Shown in pieces: positions 54,052-64,000 of a stretch of 64,000 nucleotides of DNA. The position numbers and the translations under genes were made by a program. Each line of letters opens with the position of its first letter. Within the stretch, counting starts at the first letter, position 1. The DNA lies in assembly GCA_905221605.1 (NCBI GenBank), contig CAJNDS010000491.1:186001-250000 (forward strand). The letters run 5' to 3'. The stretch comes from Symbiodinium natans. Taxonomy: Eukaryota > Sar > Dinophyceae > Suessiales > Symbiodiniaceae. The notes beneath the pieces are model-generated. The model made no database searches. It saw only the letters and a list, made by a program, of their open reading frames with translations, and was not told where the DNA came from.

Positions 54052-55038
54052 TCAGCTCAAGTCCGCCTGCTCCTGTCTCCACCAGTAGACCTTCTCCAGC
54101 TGGCCCCTGGCCTGTTTTCGCATGGCAGCACTGAGGCTGCGGACGAGGTCGCACCCAGACGGTTCAGTTGGCCCGACGCCCGCGTTGGCCAGCAAGGCAC
54201 AGGCGAAGGCCACGGCGGGGGGATCGGCGCTGGCTCTGGAAGCCAACAGCTCAGCAGAGTCTCGGCTAGGGGGCACGTGGAAGGCCAGCTGGGAGCAGTC
54301 ACGCAGGAACCCGCGCCCGGGCGACGTCTCCAAAAGCAAGATGTCCCAGACAATCAACGACCTGGAAGCCAGTCTCACTCCACGTCACAAAGCTTATTGC
54401 AAGAGGGTGGAACTGTTTTTTGGCCGGCCTGAACTTCAGGTGGCGCAGATAGTTGCTGGCAGCATCTTCCAGATGTGGGTAGGGGAGTTGCGTCGAGCGA
54501 GCCATCACTGCCAGGTGCGCGGCCAGCGCGGGCACCAGCTGCAGGTCGGCTTTGGCCCAGTCAAAGGACAAGAGGCAATCCAGCAGCTCGTTTTCAGAGG
54601 CCACAGCTGCCAGGAGAGCACAGTGACTGAGCAGCTGCTCCTCTCGCTCTGCGATTCCGACATCGCCATCTGCTTCCACAAACACGAGGCCAGGATTGCC
54701 GAGGCCCAGGGCACTGGAGAGGATCGCCGCTTGCAGCGCCGGCAGGTCATGTGGGATCCGCACGCACGAAGTCTCACGCTGACCGCGCTGGAAACTCAGG
54801 GCTCCCTTCACAAAGACCACGGCGCACAGGGCGTCTGCGTTGCAGAACCTCGCACCGCAAGGACCAAGACTCCCCAAAAGACGGAGCTTTCTTTACATTT
54901 CCTTCCATTCCTTGCTTTCCTATCTTTTGTGAAAGCCCCAAAAGCTCGCCAGAGGGCTCCCAGAGATTTTGGGCCCTCGCACCCGGTCCAAAGGCGCGGA
55001 GGAGCAGGGCCAGCGTCCAGACGCACACGGCCTGCATC
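54052..55038 (-). CDS. Hypothetical protein with possible signal-peptide exon
   Basis: No family recognised. A first exon may start at 55038 with MQAVCVWTLALLLRAFGPGA, a signal-peptide-like helix. An exon beginning at 54848 after a GCGAG acceptor reads FCNADALCAVVFVKGALSFQ and continues through IPHDLPALQAAILSSALGLG and EREEQLLSHCALLAAVASEN. It ends near 54495 with LAVMARSTQLPYPHL. A last exon (from about 54370 to TGA at 54052) gives FLRDCSQLAFHVPPSRDSAE and SAAMRKQARGQLEKVYWWRQ. The 54848 exon is Ala/Leu rich and helical, with G/C-biased third positions, so coding on the minus strand is likely. The overlapping 307-codon plus frame (54122-55045) is its shadow. It lies head to tail behind the choline-transporter-like gene with about 200 bases between them. 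Confidence 0.5.
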
Positions 55039-55099
55039 GTGCTAATCGAGCTCGGCTTCCATGGTACGTTCACGGTCGGCACTGTGATGAGATGTACAC

Positions 55100-58000
55100 A
55101 TGCTTCCCAGCTTACATTGGCTTGCATGACTTTCGCTGGAGGAGGGGAGAAACAGCATGGAAACAGCTGCGCTTGCCAACTTGCCTCCAGGCCTGCAATG
55201 CCTGGTAAAGCCGGAGGTCCAAGGCATGCTTGCAGAAGGGCTGCGTGGTGTCCGCGAAGCAAAGGACTCCCGGCTTGCCCTGGCGCTCCATGCTCCATTC
55301 CGGCTGCACTGGCCCGTCGAGGCCTCACTTTTTGCGCACTGCTCGCACTTCTCTGCCATCCCCGCGTTGTGACATTTTTGCGGCAGTCTGCTGCAGTTTG
55401 AAACAGGGTCAGTGGACTGTCAAGGGGGTGGAGCTCCATGCTCGAGCTCCACCTAGCTCAGGCACTCACGCCAGAGGTTGGCCTCGGTGTTCCAGCTCCG
55501 GAGGTCAAACTCCGATCTACGCGACCGTGATTGCACCCCAGAAAACTTCAGAAACGATGATCAGCTCCTCTTTGGGCCGAGATTCCAGGATTTGCACAGC
55601 GAAGCTGTCCTCGGACTCTGCGAGGCTCGAGACGCATCGCAGTCGACTCCATGCAGGCCAGGCACCAATGCTTCCCCCAAAGGCTCCAGGACTGCCATCA
55701 CCTCACTCCCACAAGCACTCCAACCACACCAAGTTGAACCATTGAAGCAAGCGGTAAAAGGAATACAGGAGAAGGAACACAGGAGAAGGAACGCAGGAGA
55801 AGGAAGCGGGATGATTATGCTGAGCTGCCCGCCTCGACGCCAGAGCCAGGTGCGGACAGAAGGCTCGCGGCCGAGCTGAGGCCCTGAAGATTCGGATTTG
55901 GGTTTAGGGTTTAGGGTTTGGGGTTTGGGGTTTGGGGTTTTGGGTTTTGGGTTTAGGGTTTAGCTCACTATCATTTTTCCGGACACGAAGCAAGGAGAGT
56001 ACGATGTGAAGACCTTTGGCGCTACACTCCTCTTGCTTCCAGTGGCCTCCGCAAGTAGCTCGGCTACCCCGACCTCCGCAGGAGCCAGCAAATGAGGGCT
56101 TGGGACGAAGAATGATGTAGGACTGTCATGTGAACAACATGTGTAGGATTCTGGGTTTGATCAATCAGCTCATGTTGTACACCCCAAACAGATGGGGAGG
56201 ATCACGTACATTATCCTGCACCAGAACCGTGCATTGATGAGTGTGGAGTGGCTCCCCGCTCTTCGGTGACCAGTCAGAGATGCGTATCCACAGATGCACT
56301 TTCAACTTTCATGCACAGCACCGCGTCATCCCCTGCATGCTCACAAGATACATACTTACACTTTTCGATGTGTGCACGTCAGCCTGTGCAAAAGCCACGC
56401 AGCCACGCAGCGAACTCTCTCGCGTCAGAACTGACAGCTAGCTACCCGGAAAGCACTACATGATTCGAGGCCCAACCATGCTGATTCAGGCGAGCAACTG
56501 ACGTGAGACCCGCCTGTGCGGCACAAGAGAAGCTGCAACGTCAGGCTGCACCAGGTAGCAGAGTTCCACTGTAGTCATGGTTTCAGAAGCAATTTCAGGT
56601 CAAGGGCCAGGGCCGACAGCATCCCCAAGCAAAGTCCGGAGCCCCAGCGCAAAAGATGCCGCACACGTCTCACAAACCCCTGTCCTCCAATGTTTTGAAA
56701 AAGCGACCGAAAGGAGCAACCAACAGGATGGATATGATTCTTTGAGCTCCCCTCCCCTCCTCCGCTGCAAGGGCAACGCAATGCTCTGCCACGCGCCGCA
56801 CAGCCTCCGCGCAGGGTTGGGGCGCAGGCAAACGCCAGCACTATGCGCATCAAGACTCACAGCTAACAAGCTGCTTTCATCGGCGAGTGCTTGGCTTTTG
56901 GAATGTCAAGAAATCCATCCCTGGCATATTCGGAGCAAGATTCACGGATATCAACTTTCCGAAGCTTCGCATCCGCTTTATCACTTTTGCCTTTGGTTTA
57001 ACACCGGCACGGGCCGACCTTCACCGCCTTCGTTGCAGGCTTCCGTATGACGGGGTGGGCCGCTGTGTGCAGGTGCGGATATTGTTGCTGGTGGCGTGTG
57101 TCATGCTTCTAGCGCCTCAGCAGCCTCCGCACCGACTATGGGGCCAGCAGGACATATGGCCCTGGGCAAGGAATCTCTGAAATGACAGGTCACTGAGCTG
57201 GTTTGAGCTTCAGCTTCAGCGGCTCTAGGGGCTGAGGTCTTTTTAGGCTTCGGCCCTTGGGCATTTGGCAATTTCGAAAATCTCGGTTCAACATCGGGCT
57301 TGCAAGGGTGCTTCTTCTTCGGGGAACAGGAAGGCTTCCGGAAGATCGTGGCGGTGAGGCCTCACAAGTGTGTCCCCAGATGTGGGCCCTCCGGAACCCC
57401 GTATAGTGTGACAGCACACCGGCAGTTTCGGTAGCAAAGAAGGTGAAGGGCCCTGAACCTTGTGAAACCTCAACTCAGCGCCGAGTCACAAGGCATCGGT
57501 CAGCTGGCTTTTCAGAGGGGCCAGGGTTTCCACCTTGGACATGTATGAACATGTTGGATCGTAGGGCCGTTTTGGGGCGTGCTGGGGTTGCGGGCCGTGA
57601 GCAGCCGTGGGGTCAGACGGGGTTGAGAGTTCAGGAAGGAGTTGTCTGAAGCACTGTCGGCTTCTCCCGAAGTCCGGTCACAACCTTTGATGGAACACCT
57701 GGAACGAAGTGCACTATTTTCAGCAGCAAACTAATCGCACATTCGAACCCTAACGAATCATACGAATCCCAATTGTACCAAACCCTGAAGCGATTGCCGC
57801 TCCAGCTGAGCAGCCGGGACGATGCCTTCCAGCTCCAAGGCGGAGATCCGAGCCTCGCCCAGTTCGGGGCGGCAAGTATTTTCGCAGAGCGGGCCAAACA
57901 ACCGGGCCCCTTAAATCAGGGCCGTGCAGCTGTTTGGGAGGGGATACACATAACGTGCAAAGTTACGCCAAGTGCTGCACCTCACGTGATGAGTCAACTC

Positions 58001-58500
58001 AGTCACCGCGCCTGCACGCCGAGCAGAACGGTCTGGGGCGCCGGTCCGAGCGCACTTGCCGCTTCGTCAGCGCCATCGGAACTGGGACCCTCCACACTGG
58101 CCGCCGAGCCCATGAAGCGCTTTGGGGCTTGGTGTCGACTACTGACTCGGGAAGAACTTGTTGTTCCCCATACACTAGTACTTGTTGTCGCTTGGAGCAG
58201 ACTGACTGGGCAATTGCAGGGCGGGTCCCGCAGCCACTTTGGCGGAGTGCCTGCGCATGCTGTGATTTCAGCGGCCGGCGGCCGATTTCACCACTAAGAA
58301 CAAGTGCTGTGCAGTAGACAAACTAGTTGCCATCACAGGGGCGAGGTGGCTTGAACCGGTTGCTGTCTGCTTTCTTCTCTCGTTTTCGTAGAAGGTTATC
58401 GCATTAAAGGTTTGGTGAATGTGACTTAGGGCTCATGAAGGATATTGGTGAGTTTGCGTATGGGGTGTCTATGGTGTCTTTTTTGGGAACACTAACCATC
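55100..58500. other. Region without a recognised gene
   Basis: Only unsupported short frames. It includes a TTTAGGG/TTTGGGG tract and a GGAGAAGGAA repeat near 55770-55805. Confidence 0.5.
55898..55964. repeat. Mixed TTTAGGG / TTTGGGG tract
   Basis: Begins and ends with TTTAGGG units and has TTTGGGG and TTTTGGG variants between. It is on the plus strand. Confidence 0.9.
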
Positions 58501-58877
58501 ACACCCTACTCGGCTTGCCCGGACAACCCTTAACGTACAGGTGATGCGTGCGTGACTGAGAGCCACGACATTGAGAATGCCCGAACAGGTGATGCAGCTG
58601 CAACAACTGGTGGCCTGCCTTTTCGCGAACAGTCAACATGTTCAAAGCGATTCAACGGTAGAACCTCGGGACCCCCTGAGATCTGCTTCGGGTGCGGGTC
58701 TGTAGCATCTTGGGGCTTTGGGTTTTCTATGAATCTATGTATGCAGACTTAGCTTGAGGGTGTGTGTTTATCCGTCCCAACCCATTCATAAAGCCCGCGG
58801 TCCACTAAATCTGCAAAACAAGCCCTGCACTAATGTGCCACCTTGCAGAAAAAAGTGCATCACTCAGGTGCTGGTAC

Positions 58878-58975
58878 ATATATATATATACATACATATC
58901 TATCAATTTAATTTAACTATGTCTACCTATCTATCGTACATGTGCGTGTCCATCCATCTATCGATCTATCTACGT
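58878..58975. repeat. TA and CTAT-type microsatellite region
   Basis: A short (TA)n run, then interrupted CATA, CTAT and CATC tetranucleotides. Confidence 0.85.
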
Positions 58976-59289
58976 ACTCAAAGCTTTTTTTCAGCCCTCA
59001 ACCTGAAACCCTTTTGTTTAGCGTGTCTGGGATTAACTTAAGAGGGTTTGGGATTAAGTGCATCTAAGTTGCTCAACTTGAAGAGAAGATCTGCTGGGCA
59101 TGGGTACAAGGGCTTGAGGGTTTACAGGATTTAACGGCTTGGGGTTTAAGGGTTTAATGATCAAGGGCTTACATGGCTGCTTGGGGCTCTGGACATTTCG
59201 GCCTTTAAGGCGTTGCCCTAAATTCAGGGAAGATCTGAGAGGCCCCGAACTCATGAACCCAACAAAACCCAAAACACTCTGAACCCCAA

Positions 59290-59700
59290 AACATAACATC
59301 TATAGTAAAAAGAAACCGGCCCGAGTGATGCCGAGTGCCGTCAAGTTCGGTGCAAAGGTCCCTAGTGGCCCCGGTGGTCCCCGTCTGCACTCGTTGGTGT
59401 TGAGAGGCGCTCCAAAGGGGGTGCGAGAGAATCACGACAACTTGGGAAGCAAGGTTGTTGCAGTTCACGATGACAAGTATGGAATCCAGAGGTGGCAGAA
59501 CGCCTGTTTCACGTGCTTTTCCGCCAAGGCCAGTTACGTCTCCCAAAACTTCTGAGAGCGCAGCCGTTGCGATAAGACCGCTTTGTGACTCAGCCCATGC
59601 TACTGCATGTGAGCCACTTCCGCCGGCAACTAGAACTGGCGGGGCAAGCCATGTACATGTGTTTAACTTCTTGTGCTTCGACTTCTGACAGGCGATGCCC
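59290..59700 (-). CDS. Possible exon, strand uncertain
   Basis: A minus frame of 175 codons reads VLVAGGSGSHAVAWAESQSG and later LDSILVIVNCNNLASQVVVI. An overlapping plus frame (59325-59555) starting MMPSAVKFGAKVPSGPGGPR is equally coding-like by third-position bias. One of the two may be real; no family is recognised. Confidence 0.25.
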
Positions 59701-60279
59701 CGGGTTGGTCCTACTGACCAGGGAACCGTCATTCATGACGGCCCTGCCCTTATCACGTGAGACATGTGGGATTTGCGCACGTCTTGTGCGACAGATCAAG
59801 AGGCCATAACGTGTAAAGTAGTTTCTAGTAATCCTAGTGCCAAGACATGGAGCAATCGGGAATTGATAGGGACAGTAACCACGTGGCAACATCAATAAAA
59901 GCAAACTGCAAAAGACGTCCAAACGCAATCATTAAACACAGTATCCAAGGTAGAAGTCCAACAACGTACTACATGCCTGGTCCAGGAACCCGAGCGCTGG
60001 CCTCAGAAAGACGTGAGGCTCTCGCTCGATGGCAGCTGCACTGAAGGCCTTTTCCAAGCCCGCGGCAGGCAGTTCGATGTGGAAATGCGGTTTGGGTCCT
60101 CGTGCGATGCTCGTCTTGTCAGTCTCGGACACATACATCGCAGTCCTGCTCTGTTGAGAAAATCACGGGCATGAAATGCTACATCGCAGTGCTGCTGTCA
60201 TGCCCAAACTCCTGCTGACTTGGTCGCGTGTCGACTTTGTGGCAGCCACGGAAGGAGGAGATCGGATCGTGGAAAGCAC

Positions 60280-60436
60280 CTGGCGGACCAAAACAATGTT
60301 ACTGCTAACAAACTGCACCTCTTCGAACACTGAGCAGAGGGATGTCGCCACCTGCTTTCCGATGGAGCTGAAGACTTTGTCCTCAATCGCGAGGGCCTCC
60401 GTCTGCCTGGTTTCACAGATGTTGACTGAAACCCTG
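60280..60436 (-). CDS. Exon of an unknown gene
   Basis: Between a GTTTCAG acceptor and a CAG|GTGCTT donor, the minus strand reads NICETRQTEALAIEDKVFSS and continues IGKQVATSLCSVFEEVQFVS. Third codon positions are strongly G/C biased, which argues for this strand over the overlapping plus frame. No family recognised. Flanking exons were not identified. Confidence 0.4.
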
Positions 60437-61007
60437 AAACCATAGCCATAGACTCCACAGGGGGATGCGCTTGGACTCCCGACGTCTTCTCCCGAGGGCT
60501 GCGGCCTGACATCGTCCAGGCCTGCGACGCTTGGCCAGGGACTCTAAAGCCCCTCGGGTTTTTGAATCAAAATCCGAGCTATGCTGAGACAGAAAACACC
60601 AAAGCAGTCAAAGCAGTCAACACACACGGACTGTCCCAAGCGCCCCCCGGGCCCGAGACCAAGCAAAAGGCTTGTAACAAAAACAAAGGAGTCGTGGTAG
60701 TCGGTAGTGGTGGTACTTGTAGTGGTAGTAGGCATGGTAGTAGTCGTTGGTAGGGACAGTTGCAGCAGCAGTAGCAGCCAAAAACAAAAAAAAAGTAACA
60801 TGTATAAATGAAATACAAAACAAAGACGAGCGACGCAAGCGAAACCACGACCAGAGCGGCGCGCACACCGGAAGCAGCATCCTTTCTGCCTCTCCGAGCC
60901 CCCGACCGGCGCATTTTTACGCGGCGACATCGGCTGCTGGCCGAGACTGGAGGGCTTCGGGTGGGAGCCTCGGATCCCATGGAAAGTGACATCTCCACAA
61001 CAAAGAG

Positions 61008-61104
61008 CTTCCGAAAATCGGGGTACCTTATTGGGGTCCTTACTGCAAGGGCCTACTACTTGGGGGTCCATATTAGGGGTCCCTTTTCTCGTACAAACTC
61101 CCAG
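61008..61104. mobile_element. Copy C of the inverted-repeat element
   Basis: Has CGGGGTACCTTATTGGGGTC as in copy B, a TTAGGGGTCCCTTTTC right part as in copy A, and a right end CTCGTACAAACTCCC that resembles copy A's terminal repeat with changes. Length and order of blocks agree with copy A. Confidence 0.6.
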
Positions 61105-61109
61105 TAAGG

Positions 61110-63200
61110 TTAAGAAGTTTCAGGTTGGGCTTCATTGCAGTTTGACCGTTCATGTAGTTACCGCCTGTTCCCGGTTCGACCACGGCGTGTACACTATGTG
61201 TAAACCTCTTCCATAAGCTGCAAGCCTATATAGATACACATTTTGTGCGTTTTTGGCTTAGCGCGCTGCCGGGACCAACGCGTGCTGGTGTGCTCGTCTG
61301 TAAGAGCTGGACCCTGGCACATGGCGCTGCCAAGGATGGCTAGACGGAACATTTTTGCATCAAAACTTTCTCAACTCCTCATTGCATCCAGGCTGAATGA
61401 TTCTTCCTAGAAACAAGCCTCTTGGAAGATTTGCCAGACGGTCAAGTTTCTCTCTGCCGTCCCTGCGCCTCGTTTCTGGCTTCCGCGGCGTCATCGACTG
61501 CGTGGGCCCGAAAGAATAGGCAGGCCTCTTGCGGCTTCCCGGGCTCGGGGCCGTGACGCTAATGCCGAAAAGACCCCAACCCCGCTGGCTAGTATCCAGC
61601 TTGCCACTCAAAGGACCGAACCCCTCTCCCTTCAAACCTTTATGAAAACATCATACATGAAGATGTGTGAAGATGTCAAGTACATTCAAGTTCCATGAAC
61701 CCCGAGCTGTGCCCCCAAGGCCAAGGCATCCTTTTTGCCACCTCCTTGACATGATACTCCAAGGCACCTGGAGACTCCGCGCCTGCGGTGGGAGGGTGTA
61801 AAGTGTAGCACTCTGAGTCTCAGAAGCAGAACCGACGAGACACTCCAAACCGCGTCCTGAGCACTAGGCCTCTATGATGGGACTTATGCAGACGAACGGA
61901 GAATGGTGTTCTTGAGCGAAGGGTTTGAAGGCCGTGTCTGCGACAAACAAATGAAAACGATCACGGTGTCTATCAGCTACCGGCTTTGTAATCCAGCGTC
62001 GCGAGTGATACTTGTAACAGCCAGGCTCCGTGCCAAGCGCTAGGCCCGCATGCGTGCGGATGATGTCCGCATTCTTGAGGCTGAGCTTCTCCCTGTAAAG
62101 GGCATCGATTGGCCTCTCTTTGCCTTCTGTGCCTCTTCTGGGTATCTTGCAACTTGCGATAACTTGTCATCTTGTCATCTTGCAGCTTGAGCTTGCACAA
62201 CGGGGGCCCGGCTCTGTGCCAAAGTGGCAGCCCGGAGTCGTGGAAAACTTAACCTTCTGTGCGTCCACGGTGGCACCTTTCGTCGTCAGGAGTTTTGAGA
62301 AACATATACCCGCTGTCATTGATTGTCCTTTCATGTCCCCTCATCGCATTCGAGGCCAAGGCATGTCAGGTCCACGGTTGAATCCGGGTACTTCTTGGGC
62401 GCGTGCTTCCTGCAAGAAAGAAGCTTTGTCTTTCTCGCCGCGGAGGGTACCGGGTAGCGTGTTCTGGGGGGGCACCGCTGCACGTCTGTTCCGAAAGAGA
62501 AGCTGGGCGCTGCTCCGACCTCAGTTCTTGCACAGGTCTGCCCTTGATTGGCCAGGTTCAGAGAGAGACGAAGAGGCATCACGGTGTCTCAGAATGTAGG
62601 CAGAAAACTGCTGAAAGGGAAGGCTGTGCATCTCAAGAGCCCTCAGGCGGGCACCGCGGAGGGTACGTCGTAGACTGGACCCGGGGAATTGATCGTTGCC
62701 TTGCTACACTCGGCTTCACAACGACATTTTCTCTCAGATGTTCGCAGGGGGTCTTCGTGCCGCGCCTTGGACTTCTCCAATTTTCTAGACATGAAGACTT
62801 TCATCCTGGCGCTGTCCCGATCGCAGGTTCCTGGGTCACGCCATCTCCAGCGAGATTAAGAGACAGCGAAGAGCCTCTGAATTTTGCTTTTCTTAGCTCC
62901 GCACCAAACGAGTGAGCCGGAAACGTCGGCCTGGTTGAATCTGCCTGCGCACCTCGGTGCTCAGCAGATGAGGCGTGAGAAGCCCTCGGCAGGGACCCTC
63001 AGCATCCAGCCGACAGATCCCACATGAAAAGAGTCCTTGGCACAGAGCAACCGGTGTGCCCTAGTGTGCTCTACACTGCACAGCCTGGAGTGGATGGAGA
63101 TAGCTCTGGGGATTTGGCCGGTAGGAGGGTGGTCATTGCTGCCAAGCCTGAAGCAAAGCTCACCCTGCGATGCTAAGACTCGCACGCGTAAGATCAGCAA
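61110..63200. other. Region without a recognised gene
   Basis: Short frames only. CTTGTCAT repeats near 62163-62186 and no motif in the longer frames at 62120-62599 and 62403-62915. Confidence 0.45.
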
Positions 63201-63231
63201 CCGATGAAAATCACATGTCCGCTTTCCCTCA

Positions 63232-63350
63232 ACGCAGCTGAGAGGCCCACGTGCTTAAAGAACGGCAAACTGCAGTATGGCAACCGCCCTGTAAAGATCT
63301 ACCACATCCGCTGTGGAGGCAAGTACTTGGAAAGCAAGTCGTGTGCCGTG
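63232..63350 (+). CDS. Possible plus-strand exon of an unknown gene
   Basis: After a CAACGCAG acceptor the plus strand reads TCLKNGKLQYGNRPVKIYHI and RCGGKYLESKSCA, ending at a consensus GTGAGT donor. It is short, Cys-containing and basic, with no family recognised. If real it is the only plus-strand exon with both splice sites canonical. Confidence 0.3.
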
Positions 63351-63354
63351 AGTG

Positions 63355-64000
63355 TTTTTTGGTAACCCCCTTTGGGCAAAGCTCCGCCCCCATAAGTTGA
63401 AACAACAATTTGGCAGCAACCCTCCGACCGCGAACTAATCAGGCCGCCTTTGGCGATGCCTTTGGAACAAGCTGCAAAAATGCTGCGGATCGTCCAAGGA
63501 TACTGAGACAAGTTACTGTGACAAACCTTATGGCCTGCAACATCCTAGCCAACCTCTGCTCTATGCAGATGTAGGCACATGTCGATTGAGGTAGTCTTTT
63601 GGGCCAGCTCGTGCAATTTCTGCATCAATGTTTCAAATTAAACCCACACATGCAAGGGATGCGATGTGTCCCGGTTGCAAGTAGTTCCTCTTACAAGGCC
63701 AAGTCAGCAGCATGAGTTCATGAGGGCCAGTTAAACCTTGAGGCAAGTACCTTTAAAACCCAAATCTCTCATGCCGTGAGTAATGTGAACATGCCCAAAC
63801 CAGGCGCACCGCCGGTCTCAAGCCCTTGCGCAGTGAGGGAAGAGCCCGACCAGAAGGCTGCAAGACTACAGCATATAGGAAGCTTAGCCTGGCCATGCAG
63901 TTCGTAGAGCAGGACCCCTTGCCACCTTCCATCGCCGTGGTTTAGGGCTAGGCCGCGGTAATCCGAACCCGTTGTTTACGGCAAAAGCATGGAACAGCCG
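63355..64000. other. Right edge, no gene recognised
   Basis: Nothing beyond short frames; the window may end within an intron or spacer. Confidence 0.45.

Noticed and set aside
54122..55045. 307-codon plus-strand frame
   Set aside because: Shadow of minus-strand exons with better codon bias and splice signals; no recognisable domain.

Overview
This window looks like nuclear DNA of a dinoflagellate, most likely a Symbiodiniaceae-type alga. The grounds are indirect but agree with each other. Genes are cut into many small exons. Many introns can only be placed with GC or GA donors next to AG acceptors, and short direct repeats often span the junctions. There are interstitial tracts of TTTAGGG/CCCTAAA, abundant microsatellites, and domains typical of these algae: a plastid PAP/fibrillin, a RAP-domain protein, PPR proteins, a cold-shock domain split into mini-exons, and a GHGxNW-type domain that I recall from dinoflagellate proteins. 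Nothing suggests a bacterial or viral sequence. No tRNA, rRNA or CRISPR array was seen.

All confidently recognised genes lie on the minus strand. From left to right they are: a plastid PAP/fibrillin (618-2294), an M/G/P-rich hypothetical gene (about 2.8-3.5 kb), a hypothetical multi-exon region (4.6-6.5 kb), a GHGxNW-domain/PPR gene (7.0-8.1 kb), a cold-shock-domain gene (9.8-10.3 kb), a transmembrane ADAM-like metalloprotease with disintegrin modules (11.1-18.5 kb), a small secreted hypothetical (18.7-19.75 kb), a class I methyltransferase (21.7-23.6 kb), a RAP-domain protein (28.4-29.7 kb), a damaged PPR copy (35 kb), an Mpv17/PMP22 protein (35.9-36.4 kb), the ADP/GDP-forming succinate-CoA ligase beta subunit in about 18 exons (42.3-46.0 kb), a class 3 lipase in one exon (48.2-49.4 kb), a choline-transporter-like SLC44 protein (51.5-53.9 kb), and a hypothetical with a possible signal-peptide exon (54.1-55.0 kb). 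This fits the long one-directional gene arrays reported for dinoflagellates.

The rest is mostly intergenic or intronic DNA with simple repeats: (CA)n, (CAC)n, (GAT)n, (TTC)n, a 10-bp minisatellite at 25.3 kb, and telomere-like tracts at 25.5-26.0, 46.9 and 55.9 kb. A short element with terminal inverted repeats sits in the last PAP intron, and related copies occur at 37.7 and 61.0 kb. A 34-bp-armed hairpin occupies a methyltransferase intron.

The genes do not form an operon. The recognisable products go to different compartments by family knowledge: plastid (PAP), mitochondrion (succinate-CoA ligase, probably Mpv17), organelle RNA handling (RAP, PPR), cell surface (ADAM, SLC44) and RNA binding (cold shock). 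Exon models were built by hand from reading frame, splice dinucleotides and domain continuity. Several are confirmed by exact phase arithmetic, but none has transcript support here.
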